From: RBG-16-49-21 sp040768125
GTDB lineage: Bacteria > Spirochaetota > UBA4802 > UBA5550
DNA: 64,000 nt
Assembly (NCBI GenBank): GCA_040768125.1
Contig: JAXGNG010000001.1
Location: 248,001-312,000, forward strand
Direction of reading: 5' to 3'
Of the stretch, positions 52,089 through 61,126 are shown piece by piece. A model generated the notes under the pieces. It was not told the DNA's origin. It made no database searches and saw only the letters and a list, made by a program, of their open reading frames with translations. Numbering within the stretch: the first letter of the stretch is position 1; each line of letters opens with the position of its first letter. A program made the position numbers and the translations under genes.

Positions 52089-54719
52089 ATGCTCAAGGTA
52101 ATGGATTTACGTACCTCCTTTATTGATTTTTTCAGGGAGCGGGATCACCGTATCGTTCCGTCGAGTTCTCTCGTCCCGCGTGACGATCCTACCCTCCTTT
52201 TCACGACCGCGGGAATGGTGCAGTTCAAACCGATGTTCGCGGGCACGGTCGAGCTCGAGTACACCAGGGCGGCCTCGGTACAGAAATGCCTGCGAACGAG
52301 CGACCTGGAAAACGTGGGGAAGACAAAGCGCCACCTCACCTTTTTTGAAATGCTGGGAAATTTTTCCTTCGGGGATTATTTTAAAGAGGAGGCGATCGAG
52401 TTCGCGTGGGACTATTCCACGAGGGTGATCGGTTTCCCGAAAGATGAATTATGGGTATCAGTATACCAGGATGATGACGAGGCCTTCTCGATCTGGAAGA
52501 ACCGCGTCGGGGTGCCGGAAAAGAAGATCATCAGGCTGGGCAGGGAGGACAATTTCTGGGGACCCGCCGGCGATACCGGGGCCTGCGGGCCCTGCTCTGA
52601 GCTCTATGTCGATCGCGGAGAACGGTATGGATGCGGACGTAAGGATTGCGCACCGGGATGCGATTGCGAGCGGTTCCTTGAATACTGGAACCTGGTGTTC
52701 AACCAGTACAACCAGGACGCCGAGGGGAATCTTTCGCCTCTTCCCCGCCCCGGTATCGATACCGGCATGGGACTCGAGCGTCTCGCGGCACTGGTACAGG
52801 ACGTGGATTCTGTTTTCGACACGGATGAATTCGCCCGGATCGGGATGATCGTGTGCCGTGGGGCGGGCGTCATTCTTGACGAAAAGACGCGCGCGGCAGT
52901 CAACATCATAACCGAGCACGCCCGCGCTCTCACCTTCGCGATATCCGACGGCGTCTATCCGGCCAACGAGGGGAGGGGCTATGTCCTCAGGAGGGTACTA
53001 AGGCGGGCCATGCGATTCAGCCGGCAGTTGGGACTGTCCGATCCGTTCCTGAATACCCTGGTGGACCCGATCGTGGCGATCATGGGGGATTTTTATCCCG
53101 AGATCAGGGACGCCGCTGCCAATGTGAAAAAGGTTATTGAATCCGAAGAGAAGCGCTTCCTTGAGACCCTTGAGAACGGGATGGATCGGATCGAGGAGGT
53201 GATAAAGGATTGCCTGAAAAAGAAATCCGCCATATCCGGGAAGGATGCGTTCATGCTCCATGATACCTTCGGGTTTCCCCTCGAGATGACGCGTGAGATC
53301 GCCCTTGAGCGGGGCATTGAAGTGGACGTCGAGGGGTATGACGCTGAAATGGAGAAACAGCGGGAGCGGGGCAGGCAGAGCTGGAAGGCCTCCTCCGGCG
53401 GTTTTGAGGCTGCGATTGACGAGATCGCGAAATCGGCGGGCGATACCACGTTCCTCGGCTATGAGCAGGAACGCGCGGATTCCGTCCTGTGCCTCCTCCA
53501 TGACGGATTGTCGATGACGGACCGGCTCGGTGCCGGGGCAAAGGGGTTGTTGGTTCTCCGGGAAACTCCCTTCTATGGGGAATCCGGCGGCCAGGTGGGC
53601 GATATCGGGACCATCGCATCGCCATCGGGGGGATTGTTCAGGGTTGAGGACACGAAAAAAATCAACAGGACGATAATCCACGTGGGCGAGGTCGTCCAGG
53701 GCGAATTCCGCAGTGAAGAAAACGTTGTCGCGGCGATCGACAGGGTCAACAGGAACCTGATCCGTGCCAACCATACGGTGACGCACCTTCTTCACAAGGC
53801 GCTTCGCGATATCCTTGGAGGGCATGTCCGGCAGTCGGGTTCCCTGGTTTCACCCGAGAGGATGCGCTTCGATTTCACCCATTTTGATTCCCTCAAGGAT
53901 GATGAAATCGATGCCATCGAAGGGTTGGTGAATGAAAAAGTATGGGAAAATCTCCCGGTCACCACGGAAACGATGAAGTATGATGACGCCATCAAGGCGG
54001 GGGCGATCGCGGTCTTTGACGAGAAATATGAGGACACGGTGCGGATGGTCTCCGTGAAGGATTTCAGCAGTGAGCTCTGCGGCGGCACCCACGTGGCATC
54101 CACGGGACAGATCGGGCTGTTTAAGATATTGAGGGAGGCCTCGCCGGGGGCCGGAATGCGTCGGATTGAGGCGGTGACCCTCAGGGGAGTCCTGGAGCGG
54201 TTGAACGCGATTGACCGAACGGTTTCAGAACTGATGAAGATAACCAACGTGACGGAGGGCGGGCTCCTGAAACGTGTCGATGAAATCGTAAAGCGGGGGC
54301 GCGCCCTGGAAAAGGAACTGGAAAAACGCAAGAAAGATTCGCTCACCGGCGGCACGGAGGAGCTGATGTCAAAGGCCCGTGAAGTCGGGGGCATGAAGAT
54401 TATATCCCACATCTTTCAGGGGATCGGCCCCGAAGAACTCAGGGAGGCTTCCGACGCGGTCCGTTCGAGGGAACAGAATTCCGTGGTCCTCTTCGGATCC
54501 GAAAAGGACGGCGGCGCGCTGCTTCTTTTCGCGGCCACGAACGGGGCGGTGAAGGCCGGGATTGACTGCGGGACCCTCATACGCGAGGCGGCAAAGCTCG
54601 TTGGCGGCGGCGGCGGCGGGAGGAAGGATATGGCCCAGGCCGGCGGAAAAACACCCCGGGGGCTCGGAGAGGCCCTCGGCCTTGCCGTGGCGAAGGCGGA
54701 GGAGATGCTGCGGCATTAG
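52089..54719 (+). CDS. alaS: Alanyl-tRNA synthetase
   Basis: The ATG at 52089 follows GGAGG; the frame extends 17 codons further upstream without similarity. The 876-residue product is complete: class II catalytic core (DHRIVPSSSLVPRDDPTLLF, TTAGMVQFKPMF, RHLTFFEMLGNFSFGDYF, GIDTGMGLERLA), the tRNA recognition helices, the editing domain with HTVTHLLH and the CGGTHV zinc/editing motif, and the C-terminal coiled-coil/DHHA1 domain with GGGGGGRKDMAQAGG. It charges tRNA-Ala and clears mischarged Ser/Gly. A Cys-rich patch (GCGRKDCAPGCDCERF) near residue 190 could bind zinc. Confidence 0.98.
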   Translation: MLKVMDLRTSFIDFFRERDHRIVPSSSLVPRDDPTLLFTTAGMVQFKPMFAGTVELEYTRAASVQKCLRTSDLENVGKTKRHLTFFEMLGNFSFGDYFKEEAIEFAWDYSTRVIGFPKDELWVSVYQDDDEAFSIWKNRVGVPEKKIIRLGREDNFWGPAGDTGACGPCSELYVDRGERYGCGRKDCAPGCDCERFLEYWNLVFNQYNQDAEGNLSPLPRPGIDTGMGLERLAALVQDVDSVFDTDEFARIGMIVCRGAGVILDEKTRAAVNIITEHARALTFAISDGVYPANEGRGYVLRRVLRRAMRFSRQLGLSDPFLNTLVDPIVAIMGDFYPEIRDAAANVKKVIESEEKRFLETLENGMDRIEEVIKDCLKKKSAISGKDAFMLHDTFGFPLEMTREIALERGIEVDVEGYDAEMEKQRERGRQSWKASSGGFEAAIDEIAKSAGDTTFLGYEQERADSVLCLLHDGLSMTDRLGAGAKGLLVLRETPFYGESGGQVGDIGTIASPSGGLFRVEDTKKINRTIIHVGEVVQGEFRSEENVVAAIDRVNRNLIRANHTVTHLLHKALRDILGGHVRQSGSLVSPERMRFDFTHFDSLKDDEIDAIEGLVNEKVWENLPVTTETMKYDDAIKAGAIAVFDEKYEDTVRMVSVKDFSSELCGGTHVASTGQIGLFKILREASPGAGMRRIEAVTLRGVLERLNAIDRTVSELMKITNVTEGGLLKRVDEIVKRGRALEKELEKRKKDSLTGGTEELMSKAREVGGMKIISHIFQGIGPEELREASDAVRSREQNSVVLFGSEKDGGALLLFAATNGAVKAGIDCGTLIREAAKLVGGGGGGRKDMAQAGGKTPRGLGEALGLAVAKAEEMLRH

Positions 54720-54849
54720 TGCGGTAAAGGATATCGTTCATGCGACATAACCGTAAAAACAATTGACAACGGATATTTTCCCGGTAGTATCTGCCCACGG
54801 GACCGGTCGAGAAGACACCGGGTGCTCCACAATCGGTTGAGGTCAGGGC

Positions 54850-55308
54850 ATGAACAACTATGATCGGTATTCCAAATACCTGGTAAGGTCGGTAAACCAT
54901 ATCTTCAAACATTTCCTCGACGATCTATCCGTGGAGGAGGTCTTTGAATCACAATCGAATGGCAAGGACCCCCTCGTGACCGTCGAGATAGCGGGCACCC
55001 TGGTGGGGGAGATCATCATCAACCTTCCGAAGAAAACCCTCGATCAAATCACCATGAAATTCATCAATTCGAGGGACCTGAAAGCGATACGGAAAAACCA
55101 TGGAGACGTCGCGGGAGAGCTCGCGAACTTGATAACCGGCACCTTCGCGAACCAGATGCAGTACATGGAGCATGATATCAGGCTCAATGCCCCGGAGTTT
55201 AATGACGACCCGATCGGCATGAAGGCCCTCTACGAGAATATCAACCTGTCCTTCAATTCAAAATACGGCGGGTTTGACATCGATTTTTATTACAAGGAAA
55301 GGAGCTGA
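54850..55308 (+). CDS. cheX: Chemotaxis CheY-P phosphatase CheX
   Basis: The 152-residue product fits CheX: the active helix GDVAGELANLITGTFANQM carries the E-x-x-N pair (Glu90, Asn93) that removes phosphate from CheY. The N-terminal half (VEIAGTLVGEIIINLPKKTL) is the typical beta-sheet. No other chemotaxis gene is near, so it acts on CheY proteins encoded elsewhere. CheX is used by spirochaetes in place of CheZ. It starts 131 bases after alaS. Confidence 0.88.
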   Translation: MNNYDRYSKYLVRSVNHIFKHFLDDLSVEEVFESQSNGKDPLVTVEIAGTLVGEIIINLPKKTLDQITMKFINSRDLKAIRKNHGDVAGELANLITGTFANQMQYMEHDIRLNAPEFNDDPIGMKALYENINLSFNSKYGGFDIDFYYKERS

Positions 55309-55328
55309 CGCTCCCGCGGGTTATCCGG

Positions 55329-57104
55329 ATGCTTCCCGACGCCTCGCTCGCCCGCATCGACATCCTTCTCATCGCGTTCTATTTCGCAGCAAGCATTGTC
55401 ATCGCCCTGGTCCTCCGCCGACGGGCGGGGGGGAGCACCGAGGAATTCTTTCTCTCCGGAAGGAAACTTCCCTGGTGGCTCGCGGGAACGGCGATGGTGG
55501 CGACGACCTTCGCTGCCGATACGCCCCTCGCGGTTACGGAAATGGTGGCAAAGAACGGCATTTCCGGCAACTGGCTCTGGTGGAACATGGTGGCCGGCAG
55601 TGTCCTCACGGTTTTTTTCTTCGCAAAGCTATGGAGACGCGCATCCATACTTACCGACGTGGAATTCATCGAGATCAGGTATTCGGGGAGGCCGGCTGCG
55701 TTTCTCCGTGGCTTCAAGGCGGTCTATCTTGGCGTGTTCATGAACGTAATCATCATGGGGTGGGTCAACCTGGCCCTGGCGTCGGTCCTTAAAGTTATTT
55801 TCGGCGTGGATGATGACCGGGTCTTCTGGTACATTGTCGCCGCCATGGCAGTGGTCGCTCTTTATTCGGCGATTTCCGGCCTCTGGGGGGTGGCCCTGAC
55901 CGACATGTTCCAGTTCATCATCGCCATGGCGGGGTGTGTGCTTCTCGCCGTGAAGGTCCTCGATCTCCCGCAGATCGGGGGTACGGCGGGCCTGATGGAT
56001 AAACTACCAGGTGAGGTTTTCAGATTTTTTCCCACTATTGGGAGCGCTTCGGACGCGGCTGCGGGAGTGCTGACGATTTCCGCCACCGCCTTCGTCGCCC
56101 ATATCGCGATCCAGTGGTGGTCCTCCTGGTACCCGGGGAACGAACCCGGTGGCGGCGGTTACGTGGCGCAGCGGATGATGTCGGCGAAAAACGAGAGGCA
56201 TTCCCTCCTGGCAACGCTCTGGTTCGCCGTCGCTCACTACGCCCTCAGGCCCTGGCCCTGGATCGTCGTCGCCCTGGCGACGCTCATTCTCTATCCCGGG
56301 ATCGAGCACCCCCGTGAGGGCTATCTCTACGCCATCAGGGACCATCTTCCGCCGGGGCTTCGCGGCTTTCTGATCGCGGCGTTTCTCGCCGCCTACATGT
56401 CAACCATCGCGACGCACCTGAACTGGGGAAGCTCCTACATCATCAACGACCTGTACCGGCGGTTCGTCAGGAAGAACGCGGCGGAGGGGCACTACGTGCT
56501 GGTGTCACGGGCGGCGACGATTTTCCTGATGATCGTCTCCAGCCTCCTTGTCAAGGTCATGAGCAGCATCACCGGCGCGTGGGAATTCATCATCGAATGC
56601 GGCGCCGGGCTGGGCCTGGTGCTGATACTCCGCTGGTACTGGTGGCGGCTCAATGCCTGGTCGGAGATTACGGCAATGATCGTGCCCATTGCGGTGTACG
56701 GTGCGGCGAAAGGGGCCGCGATTCTGGGCCTGGATATTCCCTTCATGAATTTTCCCGAAAGCCTTTTCTTCATTGCAGGGATCACCACGATCTCGTGGCT
56801 TGCCATGACCTTCGTCACCTCCCCCGTCGAGAGGGGAAGGCTCGAGTCCTTTTACCGTCTGGTACGGCCCGGGGGACCGGGGTGGAGGGGCTTCGGTGCC
56901 GCTTCGGTGCCGGGTTCGATCGCTCCGAAGCCCCTGACCGGTCCCCTCGTGGACTGGCTTCTCGGGATGGGGGTGGTGTACGGCGCGCTCTTCGGAATAG
57001 GCAAGCTGGTTTTCCATGACTACATCCCGGGCTTTTCGCTCTGCGCCTTCGCGACGGGGCTATTCATCATCCTCGCGATGAGATTGCGTAAAAATGGAAA
57101 ATGA
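55329..57104 (+). CDS. Sodium:solute symporter (SSS) family transporter
   Basis: The 591-residue product has about 14 membrane helices. Family marks are the start helix ILLIAFYFAAS followed by EEFFLSGRKLPWWLAGTAMV, the sodium-site region ATTFAADTPLAVTEMV, TDMFQFIIAMAG and AAFLAAYMSTIATHLNWGSSY. It imports a solute with Na+. The acidic and aromatic set resembles an uncharacterised branch that lacks known substrate residues; the glycerate 2-kinase gene 95 bases downstream suggests a hydroxy acid, by neighbourhood only. Confidence 0.9.
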   Translation: MLPDASLARIDILLIAFYFAASIVIALVLRRRAGGSTEEFFLSGRKLPWWLAGTAMVATTFAADTPLAVTEMVAKNGISGNWLWWNMVAGSVLTVFFFAKLWRRASILTDVEFIEIRYSGRPAAFLRGFKAVYLGVFMNVIIMGWVNLALASVLKVIFGVDDDRVFWYIVAAMAVVALYSAISGLWGVALTDMFQFIIAMAGCVLLAVKVLDLPQIGGTAGLMDKLPGEVFRFFPTIGSASDAAAGVLTISATAFVAHIAIQWWSSWYPGNEPGGGGYVAQRMMSAKNERHSLLATLWFAVAHYALRPWPWIVVALATLILYPGIEHPREGYLYAIRDHLPPGLRGFLIAAFLAAYMSTIATHLNWGSSYIINDLYRRFVRKNAAEGHYVLVSRAATIFLMIVSSLLVKVMSSITGAWEFIIECGAGLGLVLILRWYWWRLNAWSEITAMIVPIAVYGAAKGAAILGLDIPFMNFPESLFFIAGITTISWLAMTFVTSPVERGRLESFYRLVRPGGPGWRGFGAASVPGSIAPKPLTGPLVDWLLGMGVVYGALFGIGKLVFHDYIPGFSLCAFATGLFIILAMRLRKNGK

Positions 57105-57199
57105 AACATATGGCATGGGTAGAGCCCGCACAGCGTGCATGAGGCGCGTTACCCGCGCGGGACGGAAACATCGGACAACGAAAAAGGAGGAGGCGAGCG

Positions 57200-58552
57200 A
57201 TGGCCCTGCAACCTGAGAAGATGCGTGATCTCGAGGCGATCTATACCGCTGCCATCAACGCGGTGGATCCCGCGGTCGCGGTCGCCCGCTGCCTCAGGAG
57301 GCGCGGTGAAACAGTTTACGTGCAGGGCGATCGCGGCATGGCAGGAAAATACAATCTCCGGAATTACCGAAGAATTCTGGTGGTGGGGGCCGGAAAGGCG
57401 ACGGCGCCCATGGCGAGGGCGGTTGAAGGCATACTCGGCGAACGGATTGACATCGGCTGTATCTGCGTCAAGGAGGGATATAACGATGACCTTTCCACGA
57501 TCGAGACCGTCGAGGCCTCCCATCCCGTCCCCGACGAAAGGGGGCGTTCCGCCGCCGTAAGGATACGGGAGATGCTTGACGGCGCTAATGAACATGACCT
57601 GGTGATATCCCTCATCTCGGGCGGGGGCTCGGCGCTTCTCCCCCTCCCTCCCGATCCGATAACCCTCGAGGAAAAACGACGCACCACGGAGCTCCTTCTC
57701 AGGAGCGGCGCGTCGATTCGCGAGGTGAATGCCGTGCGCAAACATCTCTCACTCGTAAAGGGGGGTAATCTCGCGAAGGCGGCCATGCCCGCCACGGTGA
57801 TCAACCTGATGATATCCGACGTGGTGGGGGATGCTATCGACGTTATCGCCTCGGGACCCTTCGCTCCCGACGCATCCACCTTCAGGGAGGCATGGGAGGT
57901 GCTCAGAAGATACGGGATCGACTCAGTGGCGCCACCCGCGGTTGTCGAGAGAATCCGGTCGGGAGCGGAGGGCGCCATCGAGGAGAATCCCGGTGCCGGA
58001 AGCCGGATGTTCGCGAGAGTGGAGAATCTGATCATTGCCTCCAATATCGCCGCACTGAACGCCGCGAAGAAAGAAGCAGAGCGCCGCGGTTACCACGCCC
58101 TCATCCTGTCGTCGATGATCGAGGGGGAGACAAAAGACGTCGCCTTCTGGCATTCCCGGGTTGCCAGGGAGGTCATGGCGTCATCGAATCCCGTGAAGAA
58201 ACCCGCCTGCATCGTGAGCGGCGGTGAAACCACCGTCACGGTGACCGGTGACGGCCTGGGGGGAAGAAACATGGAGTTTGCCATGCAGGCGGCGCGATTC
58301 ATCGACGGGGCCGGGGAAATCATCATGGCAAGCGTCGGGACCGACGGGACCGACGGCCCCACCGATGCGGCAGGGGCGGCGGTTGACGGATCAACCGCAG
58401 CCCGGGCCAGGGAGGGCGGCGTGGACATCGAGGACTTTGTGGCACGCAACGACTCGTATCATTTCCATCAAAAAATGGGGACGCTGATAATGACGGGGCC
58501 CACGAATACCAACGTCATGGACATCAGGATCATGCTGATCGCCGGATCCTAG
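57200..58552 (+). CDS. Glycerate 2-kinase (GckA/MOFRL family)
   Basis: AAGGAGG precedes the ATG at 57200. The 450-residue product has the DUF4147 domain (LVVGAGKATAPMARAV, EASHPVPDERG, LISGGGSALLPLP, VRKHLSLVKGG, SDVVGD) and the C-terminal MOFRL domain (CIVSGGETTVTVTGDGLGGR, SVGTDGTDGPTDAAGA). It phosphorylates D-glycerate to 2-phosphoglycerate with ATP. This links glyoxylate or serine breakdown to glycolysis. Together with the preceding SSS transporter it may form an uptake and catabolic pair. Confidence 0.92.
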   Translation: MALQPEKMRDLEAIYTAAINAVDPAVAVARCLRRRGETVYVQGDRGMAGKYNLRNYRRILVVGAGKATAPMARAVEGILGERIDIGCICVKEGYNDDLSTIETVEASHPVPDERGRSAAVRIREMLDGANEHDLVISLISGGGSALLPLPPDPITLEEKRRTTELLLRSGASIREVNAVRKHLSLVKGGNLAKAAMPATVINLMISDVVGDAIDVIASGPFAPDASTFREAWEVLRRYGIDSVAPPAVVERIRSGAEGAIEENPGAGSRMFARVENLIIASNIAALNAAKKEAERRGYHALILSSMIEGETKDVAFWHSRVAREVMASSNPVKKPACIVSGGETTVTVTGDGLGGRNMEFAMQAARFIDGAGEIIMASVGTDGTDGPTDAAGAAVDGSTAARAREGGVDIEDFVARNDSYHFHQKMGTLIMTGPTNTNVMDIRIMLIAGS

Positions 58553-58728
58553 GGCGATGCACCGCTCCCGGCGGAAACAGTATACTCGGATCACCCTTCG
58601 GATTTTACCTGCGAATTAAAAAAAAGGTTGATAAATTACCTTTTCTCCACCAATGTTTGCAGGCGTGGGATCAACGTGCATTAACACCCGCACGCCCCCA
58701 TCACAGCAAGGTAATGAGGAGCACGAGT

Positions 58729-59487
58729 ATGATAAAAAAAGTTACTATCGTTATGTCGCTTATTGTTACGGCCATGTTTGTGTTTTCCCTGTCGTCGGCC
58801 CAGGAAGCGAAGGATGACGGCATCACGAAAATGCCGGACGGATCGTATCGGAGCAAGGAGTATGATGAATCAAACAGGCCCGATGATAGCTACCTTGCGA
58901 AATTTCACGCCCAGGATGTTGTTGACAGGCTCATCAAAAGGAACCTTGACGAAATTTACCTGCTTCGCGTTATTACCGCAAACAATTCCGGCAAGGCTGA
59001 CTGGGAATCAAAATACAAGGAAATATACGATGGCTACAAGGACGGCCTGGAGCAGTATTACAAGCGGAACCTGGTCTACGCGAGGGACAAGCTGGAGAAA
59101 AATCAGGCCGCCATCCGCGAACTCTTCAAGATTATCATAGCGGATTACCAGAAACAGTGCGAAGATCTGCTGAACGAATGTGCGGGCAAGGTCCTTTTAC
59201 TGCACCTGGACGTCAGTTCCCGCATCGATCCAGACAGGTTCGACCAGGTGACTTTGAATCATCTCCGGCTCAAGGTGGCCTACGGGCAGCTTGATGAGGC
59301 CCAGTCGGCAACGATTGCAAATTATTACCCCGGCGCGATCTCCCATCTGAGGATGTCAAGGGCGTACGGGATATCGATTCTCGAAAACCTGGCGAAAGAT
59401 GAGAACGAAAGAAAAGCCGTTCAGGACAAATACAAGGTCCAGAAGGCGGACAATCTTAACAGGGTCTACCAGCAGCAACAGCAATAA
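58729..59487 (+). CDS. Secreted helical protein, unknown
   Basis: The ATG at 58729 follows GAGGAG; upstream in-frame codons are not part of the gene. A signal peptide (MIKKVTIVMSLIVTAMFVFS) is likely cut at SSA/QEA. The 228-residue mature protein is helical and rich in Lys, Asp, Tyr and Gln, with alpha-helical hairpins like those of small periplasmic chaperones (EQYYKRNLVYARDKLEKNQA, LKVAYGQLDEAQSATIANYY). The C-terminus ends in five glutamines. I do not recognise the family. A strong terminator follows. Confidence 0.7.
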   Translation: MIKKVTIVMSLIVTAMFVFSLSSAQEAKDDGITKMPDGSYRSKEYDESNRPDDSYLAKFHAQDVVDRLIKRNLDEIYLLRVITANNSGKADWESKYKEIYDGYKDGLEQYYKRNLVYARDKLEKNQAAIRELFKIIIADYQKQCEDLLNECAGKVLLLHLDVSSRIDPDRFDQVTLNHLRLKVAYGQLDEAQSATIANYYPGAISHLRMSRAYGISILENLAKDENERKAVQDKYKVQKADNLNRVYQQQQQ

Positions 59488-59525
59488 GCCACGCGAGGGT
59501 GCGCGTGATCTGAAATCAGGAAAAA

Positions 59526-59549
59526 GGGGAGATGCTCCCCTTTTTTTTT
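59526..59549 (+). terminator. Intrinsic terminator
   Basis: GGGGAG (59526-59531) pairs with CTCCCC (59535-59540) over an ATG loop, extended by A/T pairs, and is followed by nine T. It ends transcription of the secreted protein gene at 58729. Confidence 0.9.
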
Positions 59550-59701
59550 CGTAATAAATAATTGTATTGCAATGGTTATCATGCCGGGTTGATAGTATTC
59601 ATCATAGTGGGGTGATGTCTTCTCTCGCGGCGAATGTTTCGTCATCACCCCCGGGCGGCACATTCGGTGAATCGATCAACGGTGGCATTACGCGAAAAAA
59701 A

Positions 59702-61126
59702 ATGAAGGTGGCAATCAGAAGAACTGAACTCCTGGTGTTTCATGCGATTGAGTTCTATTCATTTGCGTCCCGCTTGTTCCTGGAACGCCGGTTTATCATT
59801 CCCCTTGTCATGCTTTTTCTTGTATTCTATCCTTCCATGTTTCAGGAGCATGAGATCCCCACCTACAGGGTCATCCTGGATCCGGGACATGGCGGCATAG
59901 CCAAACATCCGATGTCGGTGCACGGTGATCGGTATGACACGATCAGGGGACGGTATCTTGAAACCTTCAAGGAGGGCGCTTCGCGCAAGGCCCTTCATGA
60001 ACATATTCTTGTGTATGACATCGCGCGAAGGGCGGAAAGGCTGCTGAGGCACCTTGCGCCGGGCGGGGATGCGGAACGCTTTTACAGGGTTTTGCGAAAA
60101 TACTCGGACAGGGCGCCCCGCGCATTGTACATTGAAACGGGCATGAGCAGGGGGAGGTCGATCACCGAGGAGGAGTCGCGTCTGGTGGAGGATCCAAACG
60201 CCCCCTTCCGGCTTTTTGATTATCCCGACGCGAAGGGGTCAATGCAAAAGGGACGAATTTCCCGAATAAACGAGCGCAGGCCCCATCTCGTGGTGTCCCT
60301 TCACATGGCCGCTGCGGGTCCGCGGGATTACGAGGGAATGAACCCGGTCATCATCCCCCCCCATAGTCTCCTGCTAAAGGGCTTCGAGTATCTGCGGGGA
60401 GAACGGGAGGGATCAGCGTTCTTTCGCAGAAGCCACTACCGGGACTGGTTCATCGAAAACACTTCGCGATCGGATTTCAGCTGGTTCCTGAACGACACAT
60501 CTATCTATTTCACGGGTTATCCCCTCAGGAGAGACAGGAATACGGACATGACGCGGTTCAGGGGATACCGCTACAACATGGTGAACTGGTCCTGCGCGGA
60601 CGAGCATGGATGGGAAAGGGCCGCCCGGCACCGGATAAGCTCAAGCAGGTATGCTCCGAGGGTCGATGACTTCGTGCCGTCAGGTCGATTCTGGGACAGG
60701 GAGCGGTCCGCCTGTGAGAACTTCAGGCGGGGGGGAGGCGAGGAAGGGTTTGGCGGCGATAACGCATATGCCTCGTACGAAATCATACGCTATATCTGTT
60801 ATTCGCTGCGAATGAACGGCGATGATCACCCGTCCCAGAAGCCTGGCAAGAGCTACGTTTCAGTCTGGATCATGCCGCTCCATGTCAACGCGGTCAACGC
60901 CTTTATCGAACTCGGGTATTTAAATCGGAAGAGGGATCGTCACCTTTTCACAAAAAGAAAGAACGAGCTCGCCGAGGGGATCGCGGTGGGTATCTATTCA
61001 CTGTGCGCCGGTCTTGAGGTTAAAGAACGCGAATATAAATATGCACCCAGGGGGAAACGAATTGATTTCGGCAGATACCGCCTTCCGGACGGCTCGAGCT
61101 ATTTTGACGCGGTCGTCGCTGATTAG
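59702..61126 (+). CDS. N-acetylmuramoyl-L-alanine amidase (Amidase_3) with a large insertion
   Basis: From the ATG at 59702 the product is 474 residues; earlier ATG codons exist but give a low-complexity N-terminus. A membrane anchor lies at about 31-46. The catalytic fold shows the zinc ligands His63 (ILDPGHGGI), Glu100 (LHEHILVYD) and His201 (VVSLHMAAA), and the catalytic Glu403 in FIELGYLN. Between 202 and 385 is an unusual insertion rich in Arg, Tyr and Trp (for example HYRDWFIENTSRSDFSW), much longer than in AmiC or CwlM. It would cut the bond between muramic acid and peptide in the wall. Its 3' end overlaps the protease gene. Confidence 0.82.
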   Translation: MKVAIRRTELLVFHAIEFYSFASRLFLERRFIIPLVMLFLVFYPSMFQEHEIPTYRVILDPGHGGIAKHPMSVHGDRYDTIRGRYLETFKEGASRKALHEHILVYDIARRAERLLRHLAPGGDAERFYRVLRKYSDRAPRALYIETGMSRGRSITEEESRLVEDPNAPFRLFDYPDAKGSMQKGRISRINERRPHLVVSLHMAAAGPRDYEGMNPVIIPPHSLLLKGFEYLRGEREGSAFFRRSHYRDWFIENTSRSDFSWFLNDTSIYFTGYPLRRDRNTDMTRFRGYRYNMVNWSCADEHGWERAARHRISSSRYAPRVDDFVPSGRFWDRERSACENFRRGGGEEGFGGDNAYASYEIIRYICYSLRMNGDDHPSQKPGKSYVSVWIMPLHVNAVNAFIELGYLNRKRDRHLFTKRKNELAEGIAVGIYSLCAGLEVKEREYKYAPRGKRIDFGRYRLPDGSSYFDAVVAD

